Source of the DNA: DATCMA01 sp036563645
GTDB lineage: Bacteria; Actinomycetota; Actinomycetes; Mycobacteriales; Micromonosporaceae
Assembly: GCA_036563645.1 (NCBI GenBank)
Contig: DATCMA010000014.1
Span: 1-64,000 of the forward strand
Direction of reading: 5' to 3'
DNA length: 64,000 bases
Below the pieces are notes generated by a model, which saw nothing but the letters and a program-made list of their open reading frames with translations, was not told where the DNA came from and searched no databases. The translations under genes were made by a program, and so were the position numbers. This document shows positions 16,809 to 25,428 of the stretch, one piece after another (the stretch's first letter is position 1; the number at the start of each line of letters is the position of its first letter).

Positions 16809-18257
16809 GTGTCGGTGATTGAGCGCCCGGAACTGTTCATCGGAGGCCGCTGGCAGCGGCCAGTGGATGGGACCGTCATCGAGGTACGGAATCCGGCCAC
16901 CGGCGCCCTCGTCGGCAAGGCCGCGTTGGCCGGACGGGCCGACATCGACGCCGCCGTCGCGGCCGCGCGCGCCTCGTTCGACTCCGGCGTGTGGGCGAAC
17001 GCCGACCCCGCGGAGCGATCTCAGGTCCTGCACCGCGCCGCTGAGCTGCTGGAACAGCGCGCCCCGGAGCTCGCCGTCGGGATCACCTCGGAGCTGGGCT
17101 GCCCCTTGTGGTTCAGCGAGAAGGCGCATGTCCCTAACCCCATCCGGCACACCCGGTACTACGCCGACCTGGCCAAGGACTTCCCCTACGACGAACGGCG
17201 CAGCGACGGGGTCAACGTTAGCCTCGTGACCCAGGAGCCGGTGGGCGTTGTCGCGGCGATTACTCCCTGGAACGGTCCACTGAGTACGCCCGCGATCAAG
17301 ATCGCGCCGGCGTTGGCCGCGGGGTGCTCGGTGGTGCTCAAGCCGCCGCCGGAGACTCCGCTGACGGTGTACGCCTTCGCGGACGCGCTGTCCGAGGCGG
17401 GGCTCCCTGACGGGGTGCTCAGCATCGTGCCGGCGGACCGGGATGTGGGGCAGTACCTCGTCGACCACCCCGGAGTCGACAAAATCGCGTTCACCGGTAG
17501 CAGTGCGGCGGGCAAGAAGATCATGGCGTCCGCGGCGGCGCGGATCGCCCGAGTCACCCTCGAACTCGGTGGGAAGTCCGCGGCGATCATCCTCGAGGAC
17601 GCCGATATCGACGCCGTCGTGCCCGCGCTGTTGCCCATGGCGCTGCTGGTCAACGGGCAGGCGTGCATCGCCCAGACCCGCGTGCTGGTGCCGCGCTCGC
17701 GCGCGGCGGAGTTCACCGAAGCGCTCGCCGAAGGGCTGCGCGGCCAACGCGTCGGCGACCCGATGGATCCCTCGACCACGATCGGCCCGATGGTCAGCGA
17801 GCGGCAGCGCGAGCGCGTCCTCACCTACATCCGCCTCGGTGTCGACGAGGGCGCGAAGGTCGTCGTCGGCGGGGATGTGCCCCTGCCGCCCGAGCTGGCC
17901 CACGGCTGGTTCGTCGCGCCGACCCTCTTCGCCGACGTCCACAACCAGATGCGGATCGCCCAGGAAGAGATCTTCGGTCCCGTCCTCGCGGTCATCGAGT
18001 ACGACGACGTGGACGAGGCGGTGGCGATCGCCAACGATTCGGTCTACGGCCTGTCGGGGTCGGTGTGGGGCCCTGACGAGGAGCTCGCGCTCTCCATCGC
18101 CCGTCGCATGCGGACCGGAATGGTCAGCATCAACGGCAAGCCGCAGGCCTTCGGTTCACCCTTCGGGGGATACAAGCAATCCGGGATTGGCCGCGAGATG
18201 GGCCCGGAGGGATTCCGCACCTACCTCGAGACGAAGTCGATTGCGATTGGAGGCTGA
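16809..18257 (+). CDS. NAD(P)-dependent aldehyde dehydrogenase
   Basis: Oxidises an aldehyde to the carboxylic acid. The 482 residues match the ALDH superfamily, with PWNGPLSTPAIKIAPALAAG, the FTGSSAAGKKI cofactor segment, general base Glu252 in LELGGKS and nucleophile Cys286 in NGQACIAQTR, then EEIFGPVLAV and the C-terminal PFGGYKQSGIGRE. The GTG 16809 start is supported by GGAGG at 16797-16801; the open frame further upstream lacks such a site. The next gene, an ADP-forming acyl-CoA synthetase, begins three bases after the stop, so the product acid is probably passed to CoA activation. Confidence 0.93.
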   Translation: MSVIERPELFIGGRWQRPVDGTVIEVRNPATGALVGKAALAGRADIDAAVAAARASFDSGVWANADPAERSQVLHRAAELLEQRAPELAVGITSELGCPLWFSEKAHVPNPIRHTRYYADLAKDFPYDERRSDGVNVSLVTQEPVGVVAAITPWNGPLSTPAIKIAPALAAGCSVVLKPPPETPLTVYAFADALSEAGLPDGVLSIVPADRDVGQYLVDHPGVDKIAFTGSSAAGKKIMASAAARIARVTLELGGKSAAIILEDADIDAVVPALLPMALLVNGQACIAQTRVLVPRSRAAEFTEALAEGLRGQRVGDPMDPSTTIGPMVSERQRERVLTYIRLGVDEGAKVVVGGDVPLPPELAHGWFVAPTLFADVHNQMRIAQEEIFGPVLAVIEYDDVDEAVAIANDSVYGLSGSVWGPDEELALSIARRMRTGMVSINGKPQAFGSPFGGYKQSGIGREMGPEGFRTYLETKSIAIGG

Positions 18258-18259
18258 CG

Positions 18260-20356
18260 GTGCGGATCCGCGACGGAATCCACGCCCTCCTCAATCCGCG
18301 GTCGTTCGCCCTCATCGGCGCAAGTGACAAGTCCACCTTCTCGGCGCTCGTGCACCGCAACCTCGTCGAGGCCGGTCACGAGGAGCGGACGTTCCTCGTC
18401 AACCCGCGGAGCCCGGAGGTGCACGGGCGGCGGACCATCCCCCGCTGCGCCGACGCCGGGATGCCGATCGACCTGGCCTTCATCATGGTGCCCGCCGAAC
18501 GCGCCCCGGACGCGCTGCGCGACGCGGCGGAGGCGGGTGCCCGCGCGGCCATGGTGCTCAGCTCGGGCTACGCCGAAGTCGGTGAGGAAGGGCGTACCCG
18601 GCAGCAGAAGCTCGTGGCGTTGGCCGAGGAGCTGGGCGTGACGATCCTTGGCCCCAACGTCCTGGGGTTCGTCAATGTCGCCGCCGGCATTCCCGCGATC
18701 GCGCTCGCCGATCCCCCGACCACACCCGGTCACGTGGCGCTGATTTCTCAGAGTGGCGCGAGCTGCGGCGCCATGAAGGATTTCGCCGCGATGTCCGGAG
18801 TGGACCTCTCGCACGTCCTGACGGTCGGCAACGAAGCGATGGTGACGGTGGCGCACCTCGTGGACTATCTCGTCGACCAGGACGAGGTGAAGGCCATCGC
18901 CATCTTCATGGAGGCGGTGCGCGAGCCGGAGCTCTTCGCCGCCGCGGCGCGGCGCGCCGCCGAGCGCGGCAAGGCGATCGTGGCGCTCAAGGCGGGACGC
19001 AGCCCGTTGGCGGCCCGATCCGCGGCCTCCCACACGGGGGCGCTCGTGGGCGACGACCGCGTCATCGACGCGGTGTTCACGCGCTTGGGCGTCATCCGCG
19101 TGGACACCGTCGAGGACATGCTGGTGACCGCCGGCATCGCGGCCTTCACCGGGCCGCTCGCCCGCCCCGGGATCGGGGTCGTCTCGATCTCCGGCGGAGC
19201 CTGCGACATCATCGCCGACCTGGCTCAGGCGGGCGGCGCCCAGCTGCCGGAGTTCGCGCCTGAGACGGCGGCGAAGCTCGCCGAACGCCTCCCCGCGTTC
19301 GGTCACGCGCACAATCCGCTCGACATCACCGGGGCCGCGATTATCGACCCGACGCTGTGGGAAGACGCGATCACCGCGGTCGGCAACGACCCTGGGGTGG
19401 GCGCCGTCATCGCGATCAACAGCTTGCCGTGGCGGGAGGACGGCCGCCCGTTCTACGGCCAGAAGTACGTGGACGCCATTGGGCGGGGGATCGCGGCTTC
19501 GGCGGCACCGGTCGTCTACGCCACCCAGGTCACGCAGCCGGTGCTCAGCGAGGCGAAGTCTGTGCTCGCGGCCGGGCGGGTGCCGCACGTGGTGCCCGGT
19601 CTTCGGCTCGCGGTCGACGGGCTCGCGCGCGTCGCGGACTGGTCGCGGCGACGGGCGCGGGTCGGCGGCGGCGACACGTCCGTCGCCACCCGGGCGGTCG
19701 AGCGGCGGCCGTACTCCGAAATTGACGCCCGGAATCTCCTGGCCTCCGCGGGGATCCCGGTGGTTCCCGGCGTTCACGTGCACTCAGCGGAGGAGGCAGC
19801 TGCGGCGGCCGCGCGCGTGGGTGGCCCGGTCGCGATGAAGATCGTGTCGCCGGACATTACCCATAAGAGCGACGTGGGCGGTGTCCGGCTCAACGTCAGC
19901 GCGGACGCGGCCGGCACGGTCTACACCGAGATCGTCACCGTCTGCGCGTCGGCCGTGCCCGATGCCGTCCTCGATGGCGTCCTGGTGACACCGATGCGGC
20001 CACCCGGCACGGAGCTGTTGGTGGGGGTGACCCGGGATGAGCAGTGGGGACTGATCCTGGCTGTGGGGCTCGGCGGCGTGTTTGTCGAGGTGTTCGACGA
20101 CGTGGTCCTCGCGCCGCTGCCGATCGACTCGACGCAGGCCCGAGAGATGCTGGAGGAGCTGCGGGGCGCCCGTCTCCTGCGCGGGGCGCGGGGGCGGCCT
20201 CCCGCCGACCTCGATCGGATCGCATCGGTCGTGGCCGCGGTCGGCCGGCTCGCTGGGGAGCTTGGCGAGGCCTTGGAGTCTCTGGAAATCAACCCGCTGC
20301 GGGTCGATGGCGAGTGCGTCGAAGCCTTGGATGCTCTCGTGACGTGGAGATCATGA
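18260..20356 (+). CDS. ADP-forming acyl-CoA synthetase (acetate-CoA ligase family, NDP-forming)
   Basis: Reversibly forms acyl-CoA, ADP and phosphate from acid, CoA and ATP. The 698-residue protein fuses the two subunits of archaeal-type enzymes: an N-terminal CoA-binding Rossmann domain (LLNPRSFALIGASDKSTF), succinyl-CoA-synthetase-like domains with ISQSGASCGAM, the phosphohistidine His258 in ASHTGALVG, and a C-terminal ATP-grasp domain from about residue 480 (LLASAGIPVVPG, MKIVSPDITHKSDVGGV). It starts with GTG three bases after the aldehyde dehydrogenase stop. Substrate unknown; its neighbour suggests the acid made from an aldehyde intermediate. Confidence 0.92.
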   Translation: MRIRDGIHALLNPRSFALIGASDKSTFSALVHRNLVEAGHEERTFLVNPRSPEVHGRRTIPRCADAGMPIDLAFIMVPAERAPDALRDAAEAGARAAMVLSSGYAEVGEEGRTRQQKLVALAEELGVTILGPNVLGFVNVAAGIPAIALADPPTTPGHVALISQSGASCGAMKDFAAMSGVDLSHVLTVGNEAMVTVAHLVDYLVDQDEVKAIAIFMEAVREPELFAAAARRAAERGKAIVALKAGRSPLAARSAASHTGALVGDDRVIDAVFTRLGVIRVDTVEDMLVTAGIAAFTGPLARPGIGVVSISGGACDIIADLAQAGGAQLPEFAPETAAKLAERLPAFGHAHNPLDITGAAIIDPTLWEDAITAVGNDPGVGAVIAINSLPWREDGRPFYGQKYVDAIGRGIAASAAPVVYATQVTQPVLSEAKSVLAAGRVPHVVPGLRLAVDGLARVADWSRRRARVGGGDTSVATRAVERRPYSEIDARNLLASAGIPVVPGVHVHSAEEAAAAAARVGGPVAMKIVSPDITHKSDVGGVRLNVSADAAGTVYTEIVTVCASAVPDAVLDGVLVTPMRPPGTELLVGVTRDEQWGLILAVGLGGVFVEVFDDVVLAPLPIDSTQAREMLEELRGARLLRGARGRPPADLDRIASVVAAVGRLAGELGEALESLEINPLRVDGECVEALDALVTWRS

Positions 20357-20383
20357 ATTGATGAATTTTATTAACACAGACTC

Positions 20384-20412
20384 TTGACGGCCCCCCAAAT
20401 CTAGGTTAATGA
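20384..20412 (+). promoter_or_regulatory. Promoter of the TRAP-P450-aldolase operon
   Basis: TTGACG (20384-20389) and TAATGA (20407-20412) with a 17-base spacer follow an AT-rich stretch (20355-20378) that could serve as an UP element. The predicted start site, about 20419, coincides with the left arm of the palindrome at 20419-20442. Confidence 0.5.
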
Positions 20413-20418
20413 TATGCA

Positions 20419-20442
20419 GCAGCGTGATGCGGATCACGCTGC
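20419..20442. promoter_or_regulatory. Perfect 24-bp palindrome at the operon start
   Basis: Arms GCAGCGTGAT (20419-20428) and ATCACGCTGC (20433-20442) surround GCGG. No T-run follows, so it is not a terminator. Its place at the predicted +1 fits a repressor operator or a stable 5' hairpin in the leader of the transporter mRNA. Confidence 0.55.
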
Positions 20443-20493
20443 GGCGACCAGAATGCCACCAAATCTGGATGATTTCAAATGAAAGGCGCAGGG

Positions 20494-21777
20494 ATGGATA
20501 GATCCTCCGGTCGATGGGGCGCACGAGCGCTCTGGGCAGCTGGCGTCGCGAGCATGCTCGCGCTAACCGGATGCGCGGATGACTCCTCCGGGAACGGGGG
20601 CGGTTCCGGTCAGGGTGTGCGGCCGGGCGCGACGAAAGAGGAGTACATCGAGGCGTTCAAGGACGTTGACCCCATCAAGCTGAAGGTCCAGACCCCGAGC
20701 CCGAAGGGTGCGGCCACCGGTAAGCCGATGGAGGACTACTTCGCGGCGGTCGAGGAGTGGTCTGGCGGAAAGATCACCTTCGACATCGCCTACTCCAACG
20801 CGGTTGCCCAGCCGGCCGAGATCGACGATGCCCTGAACGACGGGCGGCTCGACATCGCGAGCATCCTGCCGATTTACGAGCCGAGCGAATATCCCGCGCA
20901 CGCCCAGCTCATTGAGGGCACCATCATCTCCCACCAGAGCCCGGTGGTCGGCGTGCTGCAGTCGAACGCGTGGCCGAACGAGGTCGCGTTCGCCAACGCC
21001 GAGATCATGGCCGAGTACGAGAGGCACAACCTCGTGCCGCTCGTGCCCTTCTTCGACTCGGGGCCGCAGGCTCTGTTCTGCAGCGAGCCGCGCAACAGCG
21101 TGGGCAAGATCAAGGGGACCTCGATCACGGCCTCCGGCACCGCTCAGTCCTCCCAGATCAAGGCGATCGGCGGTACCCCGGTGTCCGTGCCGTACACCGA
21201 GATCTTCGAGAGCCTCCAGCGCGGCGTCGTCGACTGCGCCAACGCGAGCTTCACGGTCGCCGTCCTCGGTGGTTTCATCCCGGCGGCTCCGCACGTGGCC
21301 ATTGACCTCCAGAACGGTTTCGCGCTCGCCCCGGGTGGTTTGGCGGCGAGCAAGGACACGTGGGACCGGCTCCCGCTGGTGGCCCGCCAGCTGCTGTGGG
21401 ACCGCCTCGACGTCTACCTGGAGAGCAACATCAAGTCCAAGATCTGGCCGAACTTCGCCGAGGCGGTGAAGCAGATCCGGCAGAACGGCGGCAAGGTTGA
21501 TCTCTTCGCGCCGGACGCGAGCGAGGCGCTGAAGAAGCAGAACGAGACGCTGGTCAACCAGATCCGGACGAAGAGTGGCGCGACGGACGGCAATGCCCTC
21601 GTCGACGCCATGCAAAAGGCGGCTCAGAAGTGGCTGACCGAGGCGCAGAACGTGGGTCTGCCGGCGGACGTGGATTACAACAACTTCGACGAGTGGCTCA
21701 GCACGGCGAACCCCGACTTGTCGAAGTACACCGAGAAACTGATGAACGAAATTTGGCTGCCGCGTCGGCCGTCCTGA
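20494..21777 (+). CDS. TRAP transporter substrate-binding lipoprotein (DctP type)
   Basis: Extracytoplasmic solute receptor of a tripartite ATP-independent transporter. It has a lipoprotein signal peptide: a hydrophobic helix (LWAAGVASMLAL) and lipobox LTGC, followed by a Gly/Ser linker. The mature part shows the DctP core: MEDYFAAVEEWSGGKITF, DDALNDGRLDIASI, and IFESLQRGVVDCANASF. Of two in-frame ATGs the second (20494) is chosen because AAAGG lies seven bases upstream; the first (20479) would add five residues. About 427 residues is longer than the usual 330-350. Two paralogues lie at 44741 and 63066. Substrates are normally carboxylates; which one is unknown. Confidence 0.92.
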   Translation: MDRSSGRWGARALWAAGVASMLALTGCADDSSGNGGGSGQGVRPGATKEEYIEAFKDVDPIKLKVQTPSPKGAATGKPMEDYFAAVEEWSGGKITFDIAYSNAVAQPAEIDDALNDGRLDIASILPIYEPSEYPAHAQLIEGTIISHQSPVVGVLQSNAWPNEVAFANAEIMAEYERHNLVPLVPFFDSGPQALFCSEPRNSVGKIKGTSITASGTAQSSQIKAIGGTPVSVPYTEIFESLQRGVVDCANASFTVAVLGGFIPAAPHVAIDLQNGFALAPGGLAASKDTWDRLPLVARQLLWDRLDVYLESNIKSKIWPNFAEAVKQIRQNGGKVDLFAPDASEALKKQNETLVNQIRTKSGATDGNALVDAMQKAAQKWLTEAQNVGLPADVDYNNFDEWLSTANPDLSKYTEKLMNEIWLPRRPS

Positions 21778-21784
21778 CCTAATC

Positions 21785-21816
21785 GTCCCGGGCCGCGGGG
21801 CTCCGCGGCCCGGGAC
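21785..21816 (+). other. GC-rich hairpin between binding protein and permease genes
   Basis: GTCCCGGGCCGCGG (21785-21798) pairs perfectly with CCGCGGCCCGGGAC (21803-21816) around a four-base loop, eight bases after the DctP stop. Only a short ATTT follows. Such structures commonly protect the upstream mRNA or partially terminate, giving more binding protein than permease. Confidence 0.6.
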
Positions 21817-21842
21817 ATTTCATCACCTTTTCCGGAGGGACC

Positions 21843-22436
21843 ATGAGCGAGGCGGTCAGCGGGAAAAAGCGGCCTCCCATCCTTGATTTACTCATTGAGG
21901 TACCCGCCGTCATCGTCACGTTTGTGATGATGATTCACATAACTGCCAACGCGCTGTTGCGTACCTGGTGGCAGGCGCCAATCAACAACACCCTTGAGAT
22001 GGTCCAGTATTGGTACCTGCCGCTCGTCGCGTTCCTGGGTTTTATCGCGGCTCAGTACCGCGGGCAGCACATCGCCGCGGATCTCATCTTCCAGATGCTG
22101 CCGCACGTCACGCGCCGGTTCGTGCTGGCGGCGATGTTCGTGCTGTGCGCGGCTGTCTCGCTGGGCGCCGCCTGGTACGGGTACGGGGAAGCCGTCCACG
22201 CGATGGAGATTCGCAAGACGGCCGGGGTTAGCGATTTGATTTCCTGGCCTACCTACTTCCTCGCGCCCATCGCCTTCGGTAGTTTGACGCTTCAATTCCT
22301 CTACGCGGCGTGGCAGGCCGTATTCCGGCCTGAGCGAGTCCAATTGGCCGGCGATGCGGATGAGGCGATGTTGCGGGATTCGCTGACGCAGCACGACGAC
22401 GGCAATGAGAGAAAGCACACCAGCGATGAGCGCTAA
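21843..22436 (+). CDS. TRAP transporter small permease (DctQ type)
   Basis: Small membrane subunit of the TRAP transporter, 197 residues with four predicted membrane spans: a first span near 17-38, a second around PLVAFLGFIAAQY, a third at RRFVLAAMFVLCAAVSLGAAWYG (split by charges) and a fourth near YFLAPIAFGSLTLQFLY. The charged C-terminal tail of about 35 residues is longer than usual. SD-like CGGAGGG lies a few bases upstream of the ATG. It works with DctM, whose start overlaps this gene's stop by 11 bases. It is the only DctQ in the window although three binding proteins are encoded. Confidence 0.9.
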   Translation: MSEAVSGKKRPPILDLLIEVPAVIVTFVMMIHITANALLRTWWQAPINNTLEMVQYWYLPLVAFLGFIAAQYRGQHIAADLIFQMLPHVTRRFVLAAMFVLCAAVSLGAAWYGYGEAVHAMEIRKTAGVSDLISWPTYFLAPIAFGSLTLQFLYAAWQAVFRPERVQLAGDADEAMLRDSLTQHDDGNERKHTSDER

Positions 22437-23946
22437 CACGAGCGAAACGTCGCCCGCGGTTGAGGCAGCCGCTGAGGCGACAGAGAATCGGCCGGCACAA
22501 CAAGGTCCCTCCAACGGTAAAAGCCGGCGACAGTGGATTGTCTTCGCTATCACCATGGCGGTGATGGTGGCGTCAACTGTCGCCCTCTTCCTGCCGCTGA
22601 TTCCCGAGGTGAAAGGGCTGGCGGCCTGCGTCCTCACCTTGGCGCTGATTTTCCTGCGGATGCCGGTGGCGTTGGCGATGCTCATTCCCGCGCTGCTCGG
22701 CATGTACTCCCTGCGCGGATTCCGGTTGGTGGAGAGCACGCTCACCACGCTGCCGTACAACCAGGTCGCCAACTGGACCCTCAGCGTCGTGCCCATGTTC
22801 GTCCTGATGGGCCTGCTGATGTGGAAAGCGGGGCTCACGCGGGACCTGTACGAGGCGGGGCGGCATTGGCTCGGCTGGCTGCCGGGTGGACTCGCCGTCG
22901 GCACCAACCTCGCCGGCGCGGGGCTCGCCGCGGTCAGCGGGTCGTCGGTCGGCACCACGTACGCGCTCGCGCGTATCGGTATCCCGGAAATGTTGAAGGC
23001 GGGCTACGACAAGCGGCTCGCCATCGGCTCGGTGATCGTCGCGGGTCTGCCGGGCCAGCTGATTCCGCCCAGCATCATGCTGGTGATTTACGCGGGTATC
23101 ACTGAGGTCCCCATCGGTCCTCAGCTCCTGGCGGGCATCGGCCCCGGCATTCTCGTCGCGATTTTCTTCACCGCGATGATCGTCATTTTCGCGCGGCGGT
23201 GGTCCCCGACCCAGGCCGCGAGCGCCGCTCAGCCGAGCGTCGCCAATCCGTGGCGGGTTCGCTTCAAGACGGCGGCGAAAACCTGGCCGGTGCCGCTGAT
23301 CATCGGGGTCATCGTGGTCGGCATGTTCACCGGCACGTTCACCGCTACCGAGGCCGGTGCGGGCGCCGCGATGCTGTCGTTGGTCATCACGTTCATTTGG
23401 ACTCGCTCGGGGGGATGGCGGGCGGTCGCCGAGGCGTCGGTGGCGACGATCAGCAGCGTCGGTGGCATTTTCCTCATGCTGGTCGGTGTTGAGGCGTTGT
23501 CCCGGATGTTCACGCTCACCGGCATCAGCAACGGCTTCGCGGAACTCGTCGAGTCGATGAACCTGGGACGGGTTCCGTTCCTGTTGATGATGATGGTCAT
23601 CTACATCGTGCTCGGCACCTTCATGGAGCCGTTGCCGATGATGGTGCTGACCATTCCGATCCTCATGCCGACGCTGGAAGCCCTGGACATTTCGCTGCTG
23701 TGGTACGGCGTCTTCGCGGTGTTCATGGGTGAACTGGCGGTGGTGACCCCGCCGGTTGGGATCTTGGCCTTCATCATTCACTCGATTACCAAGGATCCGG
23801 AGGTCAACCAAGGCCAGGAGATCCGGCTGAACGACGTCTTCAACGCCTGCTGGTGGTTCATGCCCATGGCAATCATCGTGACGCTCGTTCTGATCTTCTT
23901 CCCCGAAATCGCGACGTGGCTTCCCGACTTGATGAACGCCAATTAG
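22426..23946 (+). CDS. TRAP transporter large permease (DctM type)
   Basis: Large permease subunit, 506 residues, forming the ion-coupled transport channel. It has a polar N-terminal extension of about 40 residues (MSANTSETSPAVEAA...), then alternating membrane spans typical of DctM, including MLIPALLGMYSLRG, GAGLAAVSGSSVGTTYALARIGIPEM, GLPGQLIPPSIMLVIYAG and a C-terminal AVVTPPVGILAFI. The conserved SGSSVGTTYA and PPS motifs support the family. The start chosen is ATG 22426 inside the end of the DctQ gene; the open frame begins slightly upstream. Sodium or proton coupling cannot be told. Confidence 0.92.
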   Translation: MSANTSETSPAVEAAAEATENRPAQQGPSNGKSRRQWIVFAITMAVMVASTVALFLPLIPEVKGLAACVLTLALIFLRMPVALAMLIPALLGMYSLRGFRLVESTLTTLPYNQVANWTLSVVPMFVLMGLLMWKAGLTRDLYEAGRHWLGWLPGGLAVGTNLAGAGLAAVSGSSVGTTYALARIGIPEMLKAGYDKRLAIGSVIVAGLPGQLIPPSIMLVIYAGITEVPIGPQLLAGIGPGILVAIFFTAMIVIFARRWSPTQAASAAQPSVANPWRVRFKTAAKTWPVPLIIGVIVVGMFTGTFTATEAGAGAAMLSLVITFIWTRSGGWRAVAEASVATISSVGGIFLMLVGVEALSRMFTLTGISNGFAELVESMNLGRVPFLLMMMVIYIVLGTFMEPLPMMVLTIPILMPTLEALDISLLWYGVFAVFMGELAVVTPPVGILAFIIHSITKDPEVNQGQEIRLNDVFNACWWFMPMAIIVTLVLIFFPEIATWLPDLMNAN

Positions 23947-23998
23947 GCCGTGAGGCGCATTGGCTGCAGACCGCAGGTGACGAGGAGAGGAAACATCC

Positions 23999-25210
23999 AT
24001 GACGACTGAGGCGACGACGACGCACCGAGGCTGTCCTGTCGTCCATACCGACTACACGTCGGATAGCGAGATTTACGGCCACTACGCGCTGCTGGACGCG
24101 GACCGGGAGAAGGCCCGGTTCCTGTACAACGACACGACCAGCACGGGTTTCTTCATGATTCAGCGGTACGACGACGTCGTGGCGGGATTCCAGCAGCACG
24201 CGACGTGGACGACCGCTGTGCGCACGGCGCTGCGTCCCTACAACGGGGAACGGCTCCTGCCCCAGGACCTGAATGGACAGGACCACGTCAAGCTCCGTCG
24301 CATCCTCAACCAGTTCTTCTCGCCGGCCGCCGTGCGGCGAATGGAGCCTTTGGCGATTTCCCACTGCCGGGAGCTCGTTGAGGAACTCAAGCCACGGGGA
24401 TCCTGCGACTTCGTCGCGGAGTTCGCGATTCGGTACCCGACGGACCTCTTCATGGCGCTCCTCGGCCTGCCGGTGAGTGAGGGCGCGTACTTCCAGGAGT
24501 TGTCGGAGAACTTCTTCAGCCACCTGCTGAAGGGGAAGCCGCAGGAAGCCGCGTCGTCAAAAGAAAAGATCATGAACTACTTTGACGAGGCGGTGAAGGA
24601 GCGGCGGCAGAACCTCCGCGACCCGAACACGGACCTGGTATCTCGGCTGATCACGGCGAAGATTGACGACAAGCCCATTTCGCATGAGGACATTCTTATC
24701 ATCTGCTTCACCCTCATGCTGGCGGGCTTGGACACCACGCGCAGCGCGTTGGGGTACATCTACGCCTACCTCGCCAACCACCCCGACCGGCGGCGGGAGA
24801 TTATCGAAAATCCCGGGATTATTCCCAACGCGGTCGAGGAGTTCCTTCGCGTTAACCCGCTCGTGTTCCAGGCCGGCCGTCAAGTGCAGGAGGACTGCAC
24901 CTTCCACGGCTTGGAGTTGAAGAAGGGCGACATCGTGTGGCTCGGTATCGCCCAGGCGAACCGTGACCCGCGGAAGTTCCCCAACCCGGAGGAGGTCGAC
25001 TTCAACCGCCCGGGCCTCAACCAGCACATCGCGTTTGGCGCGGGCCCGCACCGCTGCCTCGGCATGCACCTGGCTCGCCTGGAGCTCCGGGTCGTGCTCG
25101 AGGAGTGGCACAAGATCATCCCGGATTACCGCATCAAGGAGGGCGCGACCCTCATCGAACGGGGCGGCCAGCTGTCCCTGGCGTCGTTGCCGCTGGAGTG
25201 GGAGGCCTAG
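23999..25210 (+). CDS. Cytochrome P450
   Basis: Soluble bacterial class I P450 of 403 residues, a heme monooxygenase fed by ferredoxin. The I-helix acid-alcohol pair is in MLAGLDTTRS, the K-helix ExxR in VEEFLR, and the heme ligand Cys353 in FGAGPHRCLG. The start ATG has GAGGAGAGG upstream. The gene for a [3Fe-4S] ferredoxin begins two bases after its stop, giving it a dedicated electron donor. Its neighbours are the TRAP importer and CoA-dependent genes, so it probably hydroxylates the imported acid or a derivative. A close paralogue at 38849 shares the N-terminal pattern and the GGQL...SLPL C-terminus. Confidence 0.94.
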   Translation: MTTEATTTHRGCPVVHTDYTSDSEIYGHYALLDADREKARFLYNDTTSTGFFMIQRYDDVVAGFQQHATWTTAVRTALRPYNGERLLPQDLNGQDHVKLRRILNQFFSPAAVRRMEPLAISHCRELVEELKPRGSCDFVAEFAIRYPTDLFMALLGLPVSEGAYFQELSENFFSHLLKGKPQEAASSKEKIMNYFDEAVKERRQNLRDPNTDLVSRLITAKIDDKPISHEDILIICFTLMLAGLDTTRSALGYIYAYLANHPDRRREIIENPGIIPNAVEEFLRVNPLVFQAGRQVQEDCTFHGLELKKGDIVWLGIAQANRDPRKFPNPEEVDFNRPGLNQHIAFGAGPHRCLGMHLARLELRVVLEEWHKIIPDYRIKEGATLIERGGQLSLASLPLEWEA

Positions 25211-25212
25211 TC

Positions 25213-25428
25213 ATGCACATTTCCATTGACGCGAACCGCTGCATGGGGCACGGGCGCTGCTACGCGGTCGCTCCGGACTTGCTCTCTGATGACGAGGAGG
25301 GCTTCGTCGCCGAGCGCGGCCGATCGTGGGAGGTGCCGGCCGAGCTGGAAGCCAGCGCGCTCAACGCCGCCGATGCCTGCCCCGAGTCCGCCATCTCCAT
25401 CGTCCAGAGCAAATCGTCGGATGCTTGA
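25213..25428 (+). CDS. [3Fe-4S] ferredoxin, P450 partner
   Basis: A 71-residue single-cluster ferredoxin. The cluster ligands are the cysteines of CMGHGRC (Cys, five residues, Cys) and a distal DACPESAI. The second position of a [4Fe-4S] motif is taken by GH, which is the pattern of actinobacterial [3Fe-4S] ferredoxins that donate electrons to P450s. It begins two bases after the P450 stop and ends inside the start of the CoA-transferase gene (eight-base overlap). The matching reductase is probably the gene at 15484. Confidence 0.93.
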   Translation: MHISIDANRCMGHGRCYAVAPDLLSDDEEGFVAERGRSWEVPAELEASALNAADACPESAISIVQSKSSDA

